Shown here: positions 45,791-58,073 of the stretch, piece after piece
Position numbering within the stretch: the stretch's first letter is position 1
Layout of the letters: each line of letters opens with the position of its first letter
Source: Cercis canadensis
Taxonomy: Eukaryota; Streptophyta; Magnoliopsida; Fabales; Fabaceae
Direction: 5' to 3'
DNA length: 64,000 nt
Assembly (NCBI GenBank): GCA_003255065.1
Contig: QAOA01001162.1
Location: 1-64,000 of the forward strand
The notes under the pieces: model-generated
What the model was told of the DNA's origin: nothing
Databases searched by the model: none
Seen by the model: the letters and a program-made list of their open reading frames with translations, nothing else
Made by a program: the position numbers and the translations under genes

Positions 45791-48155
45791 GTTGAGTAAT
45801 CTCTTCTAGAGGCTCATAGTGTCTTAGAGATGTCCTCTAAGTGGGTCTTTATCTACCCTTTCGTGGATCCCTAAATATGTCATTGGCACCTTGGTAGTAT
45901 TAGAATAACATATATTTACTACAATATTTGATTAACAAAAAAGAAAAGAGAAGGTATTTGTTTCAGTTAGATTAGAGCGTTTATTAATTGTTCAGTATTC
46001 TAGTACCAAATTAATGATTGAAATTCAAGATTGCACCGTATAATTCAAGATTACACAGTATGATTGAAATTCTTCCTCTATAAACTAACATTGAGATAAA
46101 CTTAGGTGCACAGTCCTATGCATATATAGAATTCAATTCATATTCATATTTATATTATTGAGTCTGAATGACAATTTTAACAAACACTTGGATCCAAATA
46201 AGTCATTGTGGTTGCATAGTAGAAAATTGAATATAACTTAAAGAGAGCTCTCAAGTCTCAAAACATGTTGCCCATAGGCAGCTATATCACAGATGAATTG
46301 AGCTGGTTTCACATGAGAATTATGGAATATTCATTGGAAAAAAAAAAAAAAACTATTCTTTTCGTCCAAGTTGCAGAATGACTTGGTCTTCTAACAAACA
46401 TATATAATTATACATATATAGCACAAAGAATTAGAATTAAAATACCGTTGGCACATGCATGATTAGTGTTTGTTTAACTCTCAATAGCCAGAGAGAACAT
46501 TCAGTTTGAGAGTAGACAAGAAAGAAAAGTTTATCCCGAGAAGTCAACTTGGGTTTATATTAAAAAAAAAAAAAAGTAATGTTATTTAACCAGAAAATAA
46601 TTTTGACAGAATTCAAGTGTGTTCATTAAATTAAATAAAAATTTAAAATTAAATTAAATATTCCAAAAAAAATAGAATACTCTTAATTTTTTTTGTTGGG
46701 TTTTAGTCTTCTTTCTTTGGGCCCAAGAAACTACAACCATCAAAAAGAATAGAAGATAACAGAAGCCTGGGTCTTGATGTTTTTGAACAATTGGACCATG
46801 TCCTTATATTGTTTCCTTTTAAAATTCTATTATGAGGATTGTTTTTGGGTCAATAAACAATAATCCTTATTGGTAAATCCAGTCCATTTAACTTTATCTT
46901 TTTACAGGTTAGCCATGTTAATAGCCCTTTCTTGGACCATTTTTATAACGTAGCTTTATGAATATGACCACAAAAAGAATAGAATATGATGCTCTGACAT
47001 TTTTCTTACACTACTTCTAGCCAAAAAGTAAAAAATAATTTATTTATATTTCTTTTATAACTATATACTTGATATCATTTAATTTAATTGGACATATCAC
47101 TATAATTCATTGAAACTTTAATATGACATATTTATGCTTATCTTGTAACACAATTCTTTAACAAAAGTTTCAAATCATAAGTACACAAGGATTTTATACA
47201 AAACCTTGGAATTGAGTATACATAATATTGTATCTGAAAAAAAATCTTATTAGGTGTGATATAGTAGTGAGGGACTTGAATTATTATTTATTTTTTTTGG
47301 GCATGAGGAACTTGGATGATTTGCAAAAAGTTAGAGATTTAAATTTCCATAGCGTCATATAACCAAAAAAAATATACATAACATAAAAGAAAAAACAAAT
47401 CAATTATTCTATATACTTGAAAATTAAGCACCAAAGAGACACATCATGTTATATAATTTTTTTCTTCCAATTAAGCTACTATTCTAATCCAATCTCTAAT
47501 ACATTTTCGAAACTTCTTCAATTTTCAATACCCTTGTGTTGTTCCTTGAAGTGTCCCAAAACCTTCAAACTTCTCTTCTTTGTGAACCGCAAAATTTTGA
47601 TATTTATTCACTCTTCCAATGACTCTGGTTAGAGCATCAGTACCTGNCTTCCATTAAGCTACTATTCTAATCCAATCTCTAATACATTTTCGAAACTTCT
47701 TCAATTTTCAATACCCTTGTGTTGTTCCTTGAAGTGTCCCAAAACCTTCAAACTTCTCTTCTTTGTGAACCGCAAAATTTTGATATTTATTCACTCTTCC
47801 AATGACTCTGGTTAGAGCATCAGTACCTGTTCACATGTTTAAAAGAAATTTATCAAGCACTATTCTTATAACCATACTACATCATTTTCTACACATTTCA
47901 AAGCTCACTTGCAGATCTCTATAGACAATAATATACAAAGAACTAAGAATCCCATATATGGCTGCAATCAGAATCTCAAATGAACAACATCATAAATTTT
48001 AAGAGTTTATGAATTATTATGCAGTGAGTCACATTCTATAACAATCTGAACAACTAATTTTCTCGCAAACATGATATTCCTAAAGATTCATGGAGCTATG
48101 ATCAATTACTAAAGCTGATAAAATTGTAAAAATTTGACAGATGACTCACAAAATG
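45791..48155. other. AT-rich intergenic with an N-joined direct repeat
   Basis: No gene seen. Bases 46455-46640 continue the duplicated block (match 39720-39900). Bases 47464-47646 and 47648-47829 are near-identical copies joined by the N at 47647. Confidence 0.6.
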
Positions 48156-51100
48156 TCAAGAATAATATGTACTTCTTGAGGGTACAAGATCTTCAATCTG
48201 AAAATTGAAAGGAGAAGCTTTCTTCTTTTGTCCCCTGTACATAACCTCAACTTCTACCAAAAATGTTGCACAAACTGGCCTATGGTCAGAAAATTTAAAT
48301 TCCTTGCGCACGTAATAAAGTTGCTGAATTCCCGTTCCGCGCCATAGAATTCTATCACACCTACAATCCTTGATTTTCTCAGATTTACAAGAAAATATAT
48401 TTATGAACCTTTAAATTCTTCAAACTGATTCATACCAGGCTGGAGTTCTCCTTTTGTTTTTTGAAATTTTTATGCCTTCGGCATAGTAAGTATCTGAGTT
48501 TAAGGGATATTTGTAAGTAGGTGCAAAGTAGATCTTCCCCTCTTGCCAACCCTTGAATACACGTCCTGCTTCCCTTTCCATCTTAAGCTACACAAAAGAA
48601 GAAAACATATAATGATAAGCATAAATAGAAAAATAAGCAAAGGTAACATAAAAAAAGCACCAAAGGGAACCATAGTCTAGAGACACCAAAGCTGGATTGA
48701 CAAAGATCATGTTGAATTGCAAATTTATGTCAAAATTGAAGTGAAACTCACATGAAAGTTATATGAAAATGAACCATCAGCAATGATGATGACATTTAGT
48801 CCCTTTATTATGTTTATGACATTTAGTGCTTAATAGAAATTTAAGCGAAAAATCAATATTATATATTTGAAACTGAGATAATAAAGAGCAATGGCATGGA
48901 TTGAAATGGTGAAATGTATGATACTCAAGTCAAAATATTCTAAGGTAAGGGAAATTACCTGATCCTTGCCAAAAAGTGAAGGCCAATCCTTCTTTTCCAC
49001 AAGCCTTTTCGCATCATCATAGTTCAAAGAAATCCGGTAATTCAAGTCTCCAAACCATATGATTCGACTGCACCAAGATTTTCCACATTAAAATCAGGTA
49101 ATTAAGGGTCATGGATATGAAAACTACAGACAATATCATGCAACAAAAAGATCTATGCATTTAAAAGATCCTCACTCGTGATCTAAAATTCTGTCTGGCA
49201 TTCTACTATATGCTGTTTTGCAAATCCTTGGAAATTGAGTGTTCTTTAGTATCTCTATGACATCAAGGTTTCTCCTAAGTTCATCACCTTCTTTTTCACC
49301 AGATGCCAAATGACTGCAGATAAAGCAAAAGCTTGTCTGGTATAATGACATGCTCACTGATATACAACCCTGCAACCATAGAATTACCATGATGACGTAT
49401 ACTACAAATACACTTTCTTTATATATACATGTATATAAAGAATGCATCTATGCAGAAATTACATTTTACATACCTTGTTTCCAAGGCAACCCATGATCCC
49501 ACGACTAATGCGACATACTCTTAAATGTCCTACATGCTGAATAAGCTCCTTTTTCATCCAAACACTAACAAAAATTCCCACCATTTGCTTAGCTACAACA
49601 AGACTATATTTCATCCGATTTGCAGCCAAAGCAACAGAAATTTGGGGAATGTCATCATCCTCTTCAGAGGAAGAATCATCTATGTTTACATTTGATTCTT
49701 GGCAACGAAAACAGAAATCCTTAGAAACCTTCTTTTCCATTTCAAGGACACAGTTGCAACTTTTCAACCTCTTTCCATTTACTCTCTTGAAAGTCTTCTT
49801 AATCTTCTTAAAAGAAGGCTTTTGGAAGTATATTGACCCACCAAATGATGCAGTGGGTTTTAGTCCCTTTGAAGCCAAATCTGCAGGTCCATTCAGTGAA
49901 TGATTGATTAGAGCAAGCCATTTTGCAGCAGGTTCATTATCTTCTAATACCAGCACGTTTCCAGCATTTAAAGGGACAATTTCCTGAAAACTTAACAATT
50001 GAGGAAGGAAAATCATGTATAGAACAGAACTGAAGAAGAATTAGACTTATAGATTACTTAACAACAACACTTGTTATTTAATCTTCTTTTATGGTTCAAC
50101 AAGAAAACATGTGTATCCAAACACTATCTTGGCCAATGTTGCACATAGTGCAGTAAAATTGTGTGAAAACATGACAGAAAGTTTACAACACTTTGAAAGA
50201 CAAATCAAGGAACAAAATATCAGAAAATAATAGATAATTAACTCTCTTGAAAGTAAGGAATAAATTTATTGTCTATTAAATCATGATAGGAATTAAAAAA
50301 TAAAAGTTACAAAAGAGAGGGAGTGATAGGAGAGAGAGCATACCCCAAAACATATATATCTGGTTCATTTCTAACATGAAGAAAGTCACTGAGATCAAGG
50401 TTGCCATTGGGACATTGCCCTCCTACATTCCATGTTGCTGCAAATACTCTGAAATTAAAAGGGATTTGATGATCAAGATTTTTATCCGGGTCATATAGAA
50501 TGCAATAACAGAACAACTTACAAAAACCAAGAAAAAAAATTTCATTTTGTAAGTACCTGAGATTTTGAATTTCTTCACCAGAAGACATAGGAGGTTCTGT
50601 GCTTCTAAAATATGAGTTTTCAATGGTTGAGTCAGGTTGCGATTCTGCAAGTAAATTTAAGCAACAAACATAATAACAACAGTAGAAGATTATGGAAAGG
50701 AACTTTGTTTTAAAATGTGGTTGTGGCTGAAACATGCAAATAAGCTCTTCTTAGCATTCACCCTTTCTAATAAACCACTTAAAGAAAGACAGAGTAAAGG
50801 GCATATTGAGGATAATGAAGACGGAAAGGAAGAGACAAGAAGAGAGGTCTAAGATTCTTGCTTTCTTTACCATACTAGCTTATGGCCTAAACATGAATAT
50901 ATTCTCATAGATCAATTTGCAAGATGCTCCAACATCTCTGTCATAAAATTTCTCATCAACCAACCCATTTCTTCCCCCCAACCTCTACAATTTTGACCAA
51001 TCTTCCAACAATATCTTAGAAAAACAGAAATAAAGTGAAAAATGCTCCCTTCCACTGGTAACATGAAAAGGTTTATGCCTTTTTAGACAGTAACTTAACA

Positions 51101-51971
51101 AGGAATTTATCTGTGGGGCAATAAAAAGGGATCTTGTGGATAATTGAGAAAGGGAACCATCCATTGTTGCTTCATCTATTACACTACTAAAACCCAAACA
51201 TGAATATATTCTCAAAGTTTTATCAAAGAGCTTTGGATATTCCACCATGCTATTATTGTAAATATTTTTATCAGTTAGTTATTTCATCTCCTAGCCTTTA
51301 ACATCTATTTTTCAGAAACATCATGGTAAAATAAGATATAGAAGAAAAGCAAAGATTCCATTGAAAGGGAACCAAAGAAACTATAAAAAAAGAGTTCCCT
51401 TCAATGGAAAAGTAGTGGATTCCAACTTTCCATGAAATAAAGCAACTAGAATGGTACCTTCAATATATAAACCCAAATAAAATCAGCAAAGTCTTTCTTG
51501 GTCTCCCATATATGAAAAAGGTTATTCTTCTCCTATTTAGGCACAGCTACAACATTGTCTGCTTCTCTTTAATTTGAAAAACACAAAGCAATGTTTCCAT
51601 TAGAATGAATACCCATGGAACTTACCAAGGAAATCATCCGAACCTCCTCCCATTTTCCTTCCATTCCTCTCCTTAATGGTGAAAATTTTCCGAATAAAAG
51701 ACTGAAACCACATTCAGAAGAATAATTACAACAACAACATACAAGCAATAAGAACATCTAACAAACACTACTCAATTGTCATTACATGCTGCAAAATTTC
51801 CCATAGTGGCATTCCCATTGCCATAAAGTCTTGACAGCGAACCGCGAAAACACAGAGATCCCAAATAATAAAAATGAAGATGAACAAAAAGGAAGACAAA
51901 AGTACCTGTTTCTTGCTTTGCTGATTGGTTGGTATATCTGAAACTGCTGATCCATCTTCAACATCATCCAT
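48156..51971 (-). CDS. Type I inositol polyphosphate 5-phosphatase
   Basis: Nine exons join in phase on the minus strand: 51971-51906, 51701-51626, 50644-50557, 50448-50344, 49990-49474, 49369-49176, 49067-48959, 48587-48436 and 48360-48156, giving 503 residues. Family motifs are in the right order: FAATWNVGG (79-87), [15 protein letters not shown] across an exon junction, [21 protein letters not shown] (353-360) and PAWCDRIL (434-441). The last two are the signature catalytic motifs. The enzyme removes the 5-phosphate from inositol phosphates and phosphoinositides, acting in cytosol and at membranes in Ca2+ and lipid signalling. The acidic insert SSSEEDDD lies in the long fifth exon. The start ([12 protein letters not shown]) is the first in-frame ATG of the first recognised exon and the N-terminus is shorter than in many relatives. 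No lesions. Confidence 0.9.
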
Positions 51972-52150
51972 CTAGATTTAGTGGAATTCAAAAATTAGAT
52001 CAACAATAAATGATCCTAAAAGCATTCATACCCAAAGAAAGACAACATTCAGAATTTCAGATTACATGAAACACAAGGAGCAAAACCCAAATTGACAAAG
52101 AAGGGATCCACTAATGCCCAAGAACTATCAATACTTAAAGTAAGCATTTA

Positions 52151-52406
52151 CAGAACAATGCAATAAGTATTGATTGCTCAGCATGAGTCCAATGTCAATC
52201 ACAACAAATCAAAAACACATAATGGGATATCCATGAAGACGGAAATCACAACCATTACAAAATGTTATGATCCTTGAACAGAACAATTCAATAAGTATTG
52301 ATTGCTCAGCATGACTCCAATGTCAATCACAACAAATCAAAAACACATAATGGGACATCCATGAAGACGGAAATCACAACCATTACAAAATGTTATGATC
52401 CTTGAA
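52151..52406. repeat. Perfectly phased tandem duplication of 128 bp upstream of the phosphatase
   Basis: Units 52151-52278 and 52279-52406 differ at only a few bases. They lie in the presumed 5' leader or promoter of the phosphatase. No N is involved. Confidence 0.85.
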
Positions 52407-54044
52407 ATAAAATTGAAATCCCAAATGTGATTTCCCAAAAAGTCAATTGTTGAAGCGATTCCCTTCTATGAATCATAAGAGATGAACGTGGAAATTGGGA
52501 CAGAAAAAGGAACCTGAATATTCTTCGTTCTATGACTGAGAACTCTGTGTCTGGTGTGCAACAAAAAGGGCCAAGCTTCCTCTCCCAAGGACTCATAAAA
52601 CTTATATACCAAACAAGTGGTTGATGATTCCCAAAACGATAGAAGAATGGACAGAGTGATGGGTAAACGTGTAAATAGGGAGTTGGAAAAAGATTGGTCG
52701 TTCTCGAGACATTAGAAGGGAAAGAAAGAAAGAAACTTCAGAAAAGGGAAACAGTCAAAAAGGGGCATAGAATCTCATGAGTCCCTTAAGAAACTCTTAT
52801 TAATTTGGGGAGCAAATACTATGATTCGTCATTTTGTGCTTTGTTTCCTTATGGGGAAAACAAAAAAAAGTTTTCTTTATAGAGAAAAAAAAAACTGGGT
52901 CTTGGCTCTTTCCGTTTCTGCTTCTATTCTAGTATTGTCTTTGAACTTTCTTCTGTGTAGTTTAAGCAAAGGGGAAGTTATTTTTGCGTCAGAGAGAGAA
53001 AAGAGAGAGAGAGGGGGTGAGCCCACGTGTGTGTGCTTGCAGACCAAATCATAGTAACAGCTATCTTCAAACGTTGGGGCCCCTTTTGGTGGTTGGTGCT
53101 TTGTTTCCTGGTTATGTGGCACGGAAAGTCAGCTTCTACCGTATGTTCCATGGCGTTTACCCGTACCCGGACTAATGGATTTTGGTTACCCAATGAGATA
53201 ATAGATATTTATTTCCCAAAATTAATTTTCATCTCCATTAATATGTCTGGATGTTGATCAAAAAAATTACTATTACGAACTATTTGCTAATCACATTAGT
53301 TCACACAGCCTAATTGATAATATGTGAATAGGTTATTTTAGCTATTAAGATTCGAAACACTTTATTTGAAAGGCTTATGTTTTATTTATTATATGAGTAG
53401 TTCCTTCTTAATAGGCAATCTCTAAATATCATTACAAGTTCTCGTTGAGACATGTGATATATTTTGACTTTAAAATAAAGTAATTTCTTTTTATTTTANA
53501 TATAAAATTATAACAAAAAAATACTAAAAAAATAAGTATAATTGAGAATATCTTAATTTTGATATGGAGAATTATTGTTACACACTATTTATTTTACACA
53601 TTGATTCACACTACCCAATTGGTAATATATTAGCCATATAAATAAAAGTTGAGAGAAGTCCAATTTAATTTTAGGATATAGGACTTATATTATGGTGATA
53701 AACTGTGGAGTCTAGTTAGAGCAAAATTTTCAATTTATTGCTTTTGAATATATTTCAATGTGAAAAAAAAAAAATTCACACCGTTAACAAAGGTGTAAAG
53801 GCATAGACTTGAATTAAGTTGGAAGATTAAAATTTCGGTAGAATTTTGTAAATTTTAAATACATATAAATTATTTGATATTAATTAGTAATAAGAGGTTT
53901 AGATAATTTATCAAAAGTTAAAAGTTTCAACACATTAAAAGGCCAAACACCTAAATACATATGCACGCCCTCAAACACACGTGGACACAAAACATAGACA
54001 AAGTGTCTAAGTGTTTGAGGTTTTAAAAAAGAGGTTTTTTTAGA
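52407..54044. other. Upstream region of the phosphatase and AT-rich intergenic, no gene seen
   Basis: Plus-strand frame 52821-53054 and neighbours overlap a purine-rich (AGAG)n stretch near 52990 and resemble no protein. An N lies at 53499. Confidence 0.5.
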
Positions 54045-54240
54045 TATTTTTAGTATTTACGTAGTATGTCATATTACATGAGAATAGTCAATGTGTGAAT
54101 GACACGTGTCCAAGTCAATTATTTTTAAGTTTATTTGAGAAAATAAGATAAATTATATTTATATTCAATAAAATATAAAAATTACGTATACTTGCTATAT
54201 CAGTATAGTATGACATACTCATGTAATATCATAGAATTCC
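54045..54240. mobile_element. MITE, same family as 36600-36815
   Basis: Stand-alone copy of the element nested at 36.6 kb, with TTTTAGTATTTACG at the start and ATCATAGAATTCCCG at the end. Confidence 0.6.
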
Positions 54241-56299
54241 CGTTTAAAAAAAGTAAAAGTATCATAACCCCTTCAACAACTATGATATAAAATGTGTTTT
54301 TCCTCGCCGAAAAGAAAGGAAATTTGTCCTTTCGGCAACTTTGATGATCAATTTCATGAAAGCAAGTGTGATTGTTTGGATAAATAGTCAAGCAAACCAT
54401 AATGCATGTATTATGACTTCATTCGAGTACTTACCAAAAAGTTTTCTTTTGGCTTATATTTGGTTTATGGTGTATTAGATTTTTTGGATATAGTATACCT
54501 TGTCTGACATGGCACGTTTAGAATTTTAATTTTTTTTATTTAATATGACAATTGTTCCAATTTTTTTAAAAAATAACTGTAATATATTTTTAGTTATGTT
54601 CACACCAACATAATTAATCTATATCAAATATTCTCAAACATCTTAAATTGAATAACTTCTATTAATACTGAAAGTTTAGTCTTCAAAAAACATCTCATAA
54701 TTTCCATAACCCATATATTATATTTAAGTCTAAACACTGTAAAACAATACACATTTTACATAATTATATAAGATATCTATAAATCTTGCATGCATACATC
54801 AAAAGGCAAACCTAAATCCTTAAGGGCACTTGAGTATTTGGTATTTTATGGTAAATGTATTGAGTTTAAATTCTATTCAGAGCGAGTGAGATAGGATTTT
54901 GAGAGAGAATAAACTATTCCATGTTATATAATCTCTAATAAACCAAAAAAAAAAAGTTAATATCTTTCTTGTCCTTGAATTATTTTTGAAATGTCACTTT
55001 ATTCTTTGATTTATTTTTGTGTAACTTNATTCTTAAATAATCACTACACCCACTAAATTAATCATTTAAGTAATTAATTTTTGTACTATATATGACTGAT
55101 TTAATAGGTAATGTGATTATTTGAAGATTAAAATGACACAAAAAATAAATCAATAACTAAAGTGACATTTAAGAAATAATTCAATAACAAAAAATGTATT
55201 TTACTCAAAATAAAAATAAAGACAAACCTAATTTTTTTTCCCCACAACAATTAGACTCAGATTTTCAATGAAACCAACAAAACTAAATGTGATATTTTAA
55301 AATGAAAATTTTGTCTATTAAACACATGTAACTATTGTTCATTGGATGAGCAAAAGTAAAGGNAATGAAAAATTTGTCTATTAAACACATGTAACTATTG
55401 TTCATTGGATGAGCAAAAGTAAAGGTTTTTCCAGCACTGCAATGTGCTTTTGCTAAACAAGCCACCTCACTTCATAATTAATTTGTGTATGAAGTTTTAT
55501 TAGAAATGAAGTGTTTTCCTTTTGAAATTCTCTATGTAATAAAATATTTAAAGGTTGTTAGCTAAACAGCCTAACCTTATTTAATAATGGTCCATCATAG
55601 TGGTCCTTAACCAGTTATTAAGCCTAAAAATCATAAACTTAGGCACACTTAGAGGGTCTCCCATCTGCCTTATTAGTCAAAGTCAAAGCCCTGCTCATCT
55701 AGTGGGTCAATCCCAAAGTTGCTGAATGAATTTGAAGGAAAGAAACCAAAGGGGACCAAAGACTAAAAATTAATTGAAGCTAATAAAGTTACAATTGTAG
55801 TAGTATGGTCCCAAAGTTGATTTTGAGAATAAATTATTCCTCAAAAGGTCCTTCAACAAGGAATAATGATACTTCACATTTTTTTTTTAAATTATTTGTA
55901 GAATTCATATAAAAAATATATATATATACATTTGTAGACTAATTAAATTTATACCATTATTGATATAATCAAAACCTTATAAAAAAAAGTTTTACATATC
56001 AAATTAAGTTTAAATAATTCTAATTGAATAAAAATATACGTGATAAGATTGGTTTCTTTATTTATTTATTTTACTTGAATCCCTCAATTATAAAAAAAAC
56101 AATCACTATTTACCTATAAATAATATATATAATTCAGATGTTATAGATTATCTCATACATATATACAATAGTATATTAGTATCCCTTTATCTTGAACAGT
56201 GGTTGTTTAGTTTGCTAGCCGGCAAAAGGAGAAGCTGGCCTAGAATAACACCAAATGGCGGCAGGTGGTTTGAATAGTACATGGTTCCCAAAATGAAGG
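54241..56299. other. AT-rich intergenic with an N-joined 62-bp direct repeat
   Basis: No gene seen. Bases 55301-55362 and 55364-55425 are nearly identical and meet at the N at 55363; another N is at 55028. Confidence 0.6.
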
Positions 56300-56920
56300 A
56301 TTGACCACTTAGTTTGAATAGGCAAAGCGGGGCTACTTCTCTCCCACTTCACAGACACATGTCTAGGTATTCCTGCTTTTGTGCTTCTTAACTAAAACCA
56401 GTCTTCACATCTCTTTCTCTTTCTCTTTCTCTTCACCAATTTCAAGTTCTCTTCTTCAGAGGACAAAGCTAAGCTCTGTCAAGCAATGAACTAACCCCCC
56501 CTTTGGGACCATTTGCTTTGTTGATTGATGAGACCCATCTATAGACAAACTCTGTCTCTTTCCCCTTTCCTTCCGGATCATGTTATGGAGCTATGTTAAA
56601 CATCTACCAACACTAACATCAACAGCAACACCAAAATAGTGTGTTGAAGCATCTGTATCACTCTTCAATAACCATATAATATGCTATGTTTTCTTAGCTA
56701 GTAGTATTGTGTATGGCATTGCTTGGACTTTGGATTTTTGATATTTTCAATTGCTGTTGTTGATTTGTTTCCCCATAAAAATAAAAAAATGTGATGTGGT
56801 TTGCTAAAAGCTATCAACCTCTTGGCGAGATCTAGGCCTGCTTGAATCATCTGCACTCATTGTGGTTTGTGATGCATCTGATTATCAAACTTGACTCTGG
56901 TGACATTTTGTTTGGAGGGA
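56300..56920. repeat. Intergenic block related to the SUN-gene intron at 59400-59945
   Basis: Shared words in the same order include CTTCTCTCCCACTT, CAGACACATGTCTAGG, CATAGACAAACT and GATGCATCTGATTAT. Coding potential is not apparent; it could be the 5' part of a noncoding transcript or a repeat. Confidence 0.6.
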
Positions 56921-58073
56921 AGGGAAGAATACAAATTTATATTTTTTATTTTGGCTACAATTCTATGTTCAAACATGAACCCACAAGCTTTCAAGTAGTG
57001 TTTGGTATATGAAATATTTTGACATTCTTATGAAAGTAAGGCTTGGAATATTTCTTTCCCATATTTAGCATAGGAGTTGAAAATTTATGCCTAAAAATAT
57101 GAGATTCCCAATAATTGATTTTAAGTAGTATTCTCACCTAGAGAAATGGGAATGTTGGATTCCCAAAAATGTAAGATGTTGGACAATCATGGGTGATGAC
57201 CATCGGTGAGTGGTGGACGGTGGTGTCATATTTTCAATAATGTTTTAAATGCATACCAAACATGGATATACAACACCCCCAAAAATGTGAGTAGGAATGT
57301 GACATTTTCAAGAATGAACATTCATAACTTAAACCAAACATTACATTAGTATCACTTGGCCACATTGGTGAAGAATACAAAATTACAAATTTTAAAAGAA
57401 GCAAATAAGTGTAATCAGATTCCATTGGTGAGTTAAAGAAAAAAAAATTAATTATTAGTGATTGACTTCAAAATATGATATAACTGAGTAAGATCACCCT
57501 TTGTACAAGTATCTGGAAGGACCTCCAAAATATCTCACTATATTTTAAGAATTTTGACATTTTATAAGTGAAAGTTATGCAATCAAACAATATAATCAGA
57601 AAATGTTTGAAAACACAGCGATCAGCGTAACCTCCTCCCACGTATTTTCCCTCGATCCCTTGAATTTTAGAACTACACAGCCTAATGAACCATTATTTAA
57701 TCCCTAAAGGCTCGCATATGCACACTCCTAAATAATTACAGCACATGTTAACATCACCGATACCTGTGATTGTAATAGAAAACTGGCATTAGATACATTC
57801 TAAATTTGCATTCCAGTTAGAAGTTAAAATCGTTAGTTAACCTAGACATGAACCAAATAGCTCTACCAGAACCAAAATCTACAATCTGCCTAAATAAAAA
57901 ATCTTACACTAGATACAAATCCATTTGAATCAACAATAAGAAGAGGAATAATCACAAGGACGATTAAAAAGTGCGTCTTATAACTAGAGTCATGACTTAC
58001 TCTTACTGCAACTAACCACATAATATTAAACAACAATTACGAGGAAATGAACACAATCCAGGCCAGAGATGCA
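56921..58073. other. 3' flank of the SUN gene, no gene seen
   Basis: AT-rich. The 3' UTR of the SUN gene probably lies just left of 58074. Confidence 0.5.

Noticed and set aside
49649-49903. Plus-strand frame over the phosphatase exon
   Set aside because: Shadow of the minus-strand coding exon 49990-49474.
52821-53257. Group of frames with a hydrophobic stretch
   Set aside because: They overlap purine-rich low-complexity DNA, have no homologue I recognise and conflict with one another on both strands.
55283-55465. Minus-strand frame with an internally repeated 24-residue segment
   Set aside because: The repeat is created by the N join at 55363 and contains an unknown residue; it is an assembly artefact.
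56300-56920. Possible microRNA precursor, suggested by the conserved noncoding block
   Set aside because: I compared it by eye with common plant miRNA sequences and found no match, and no clear hairpin was seen.
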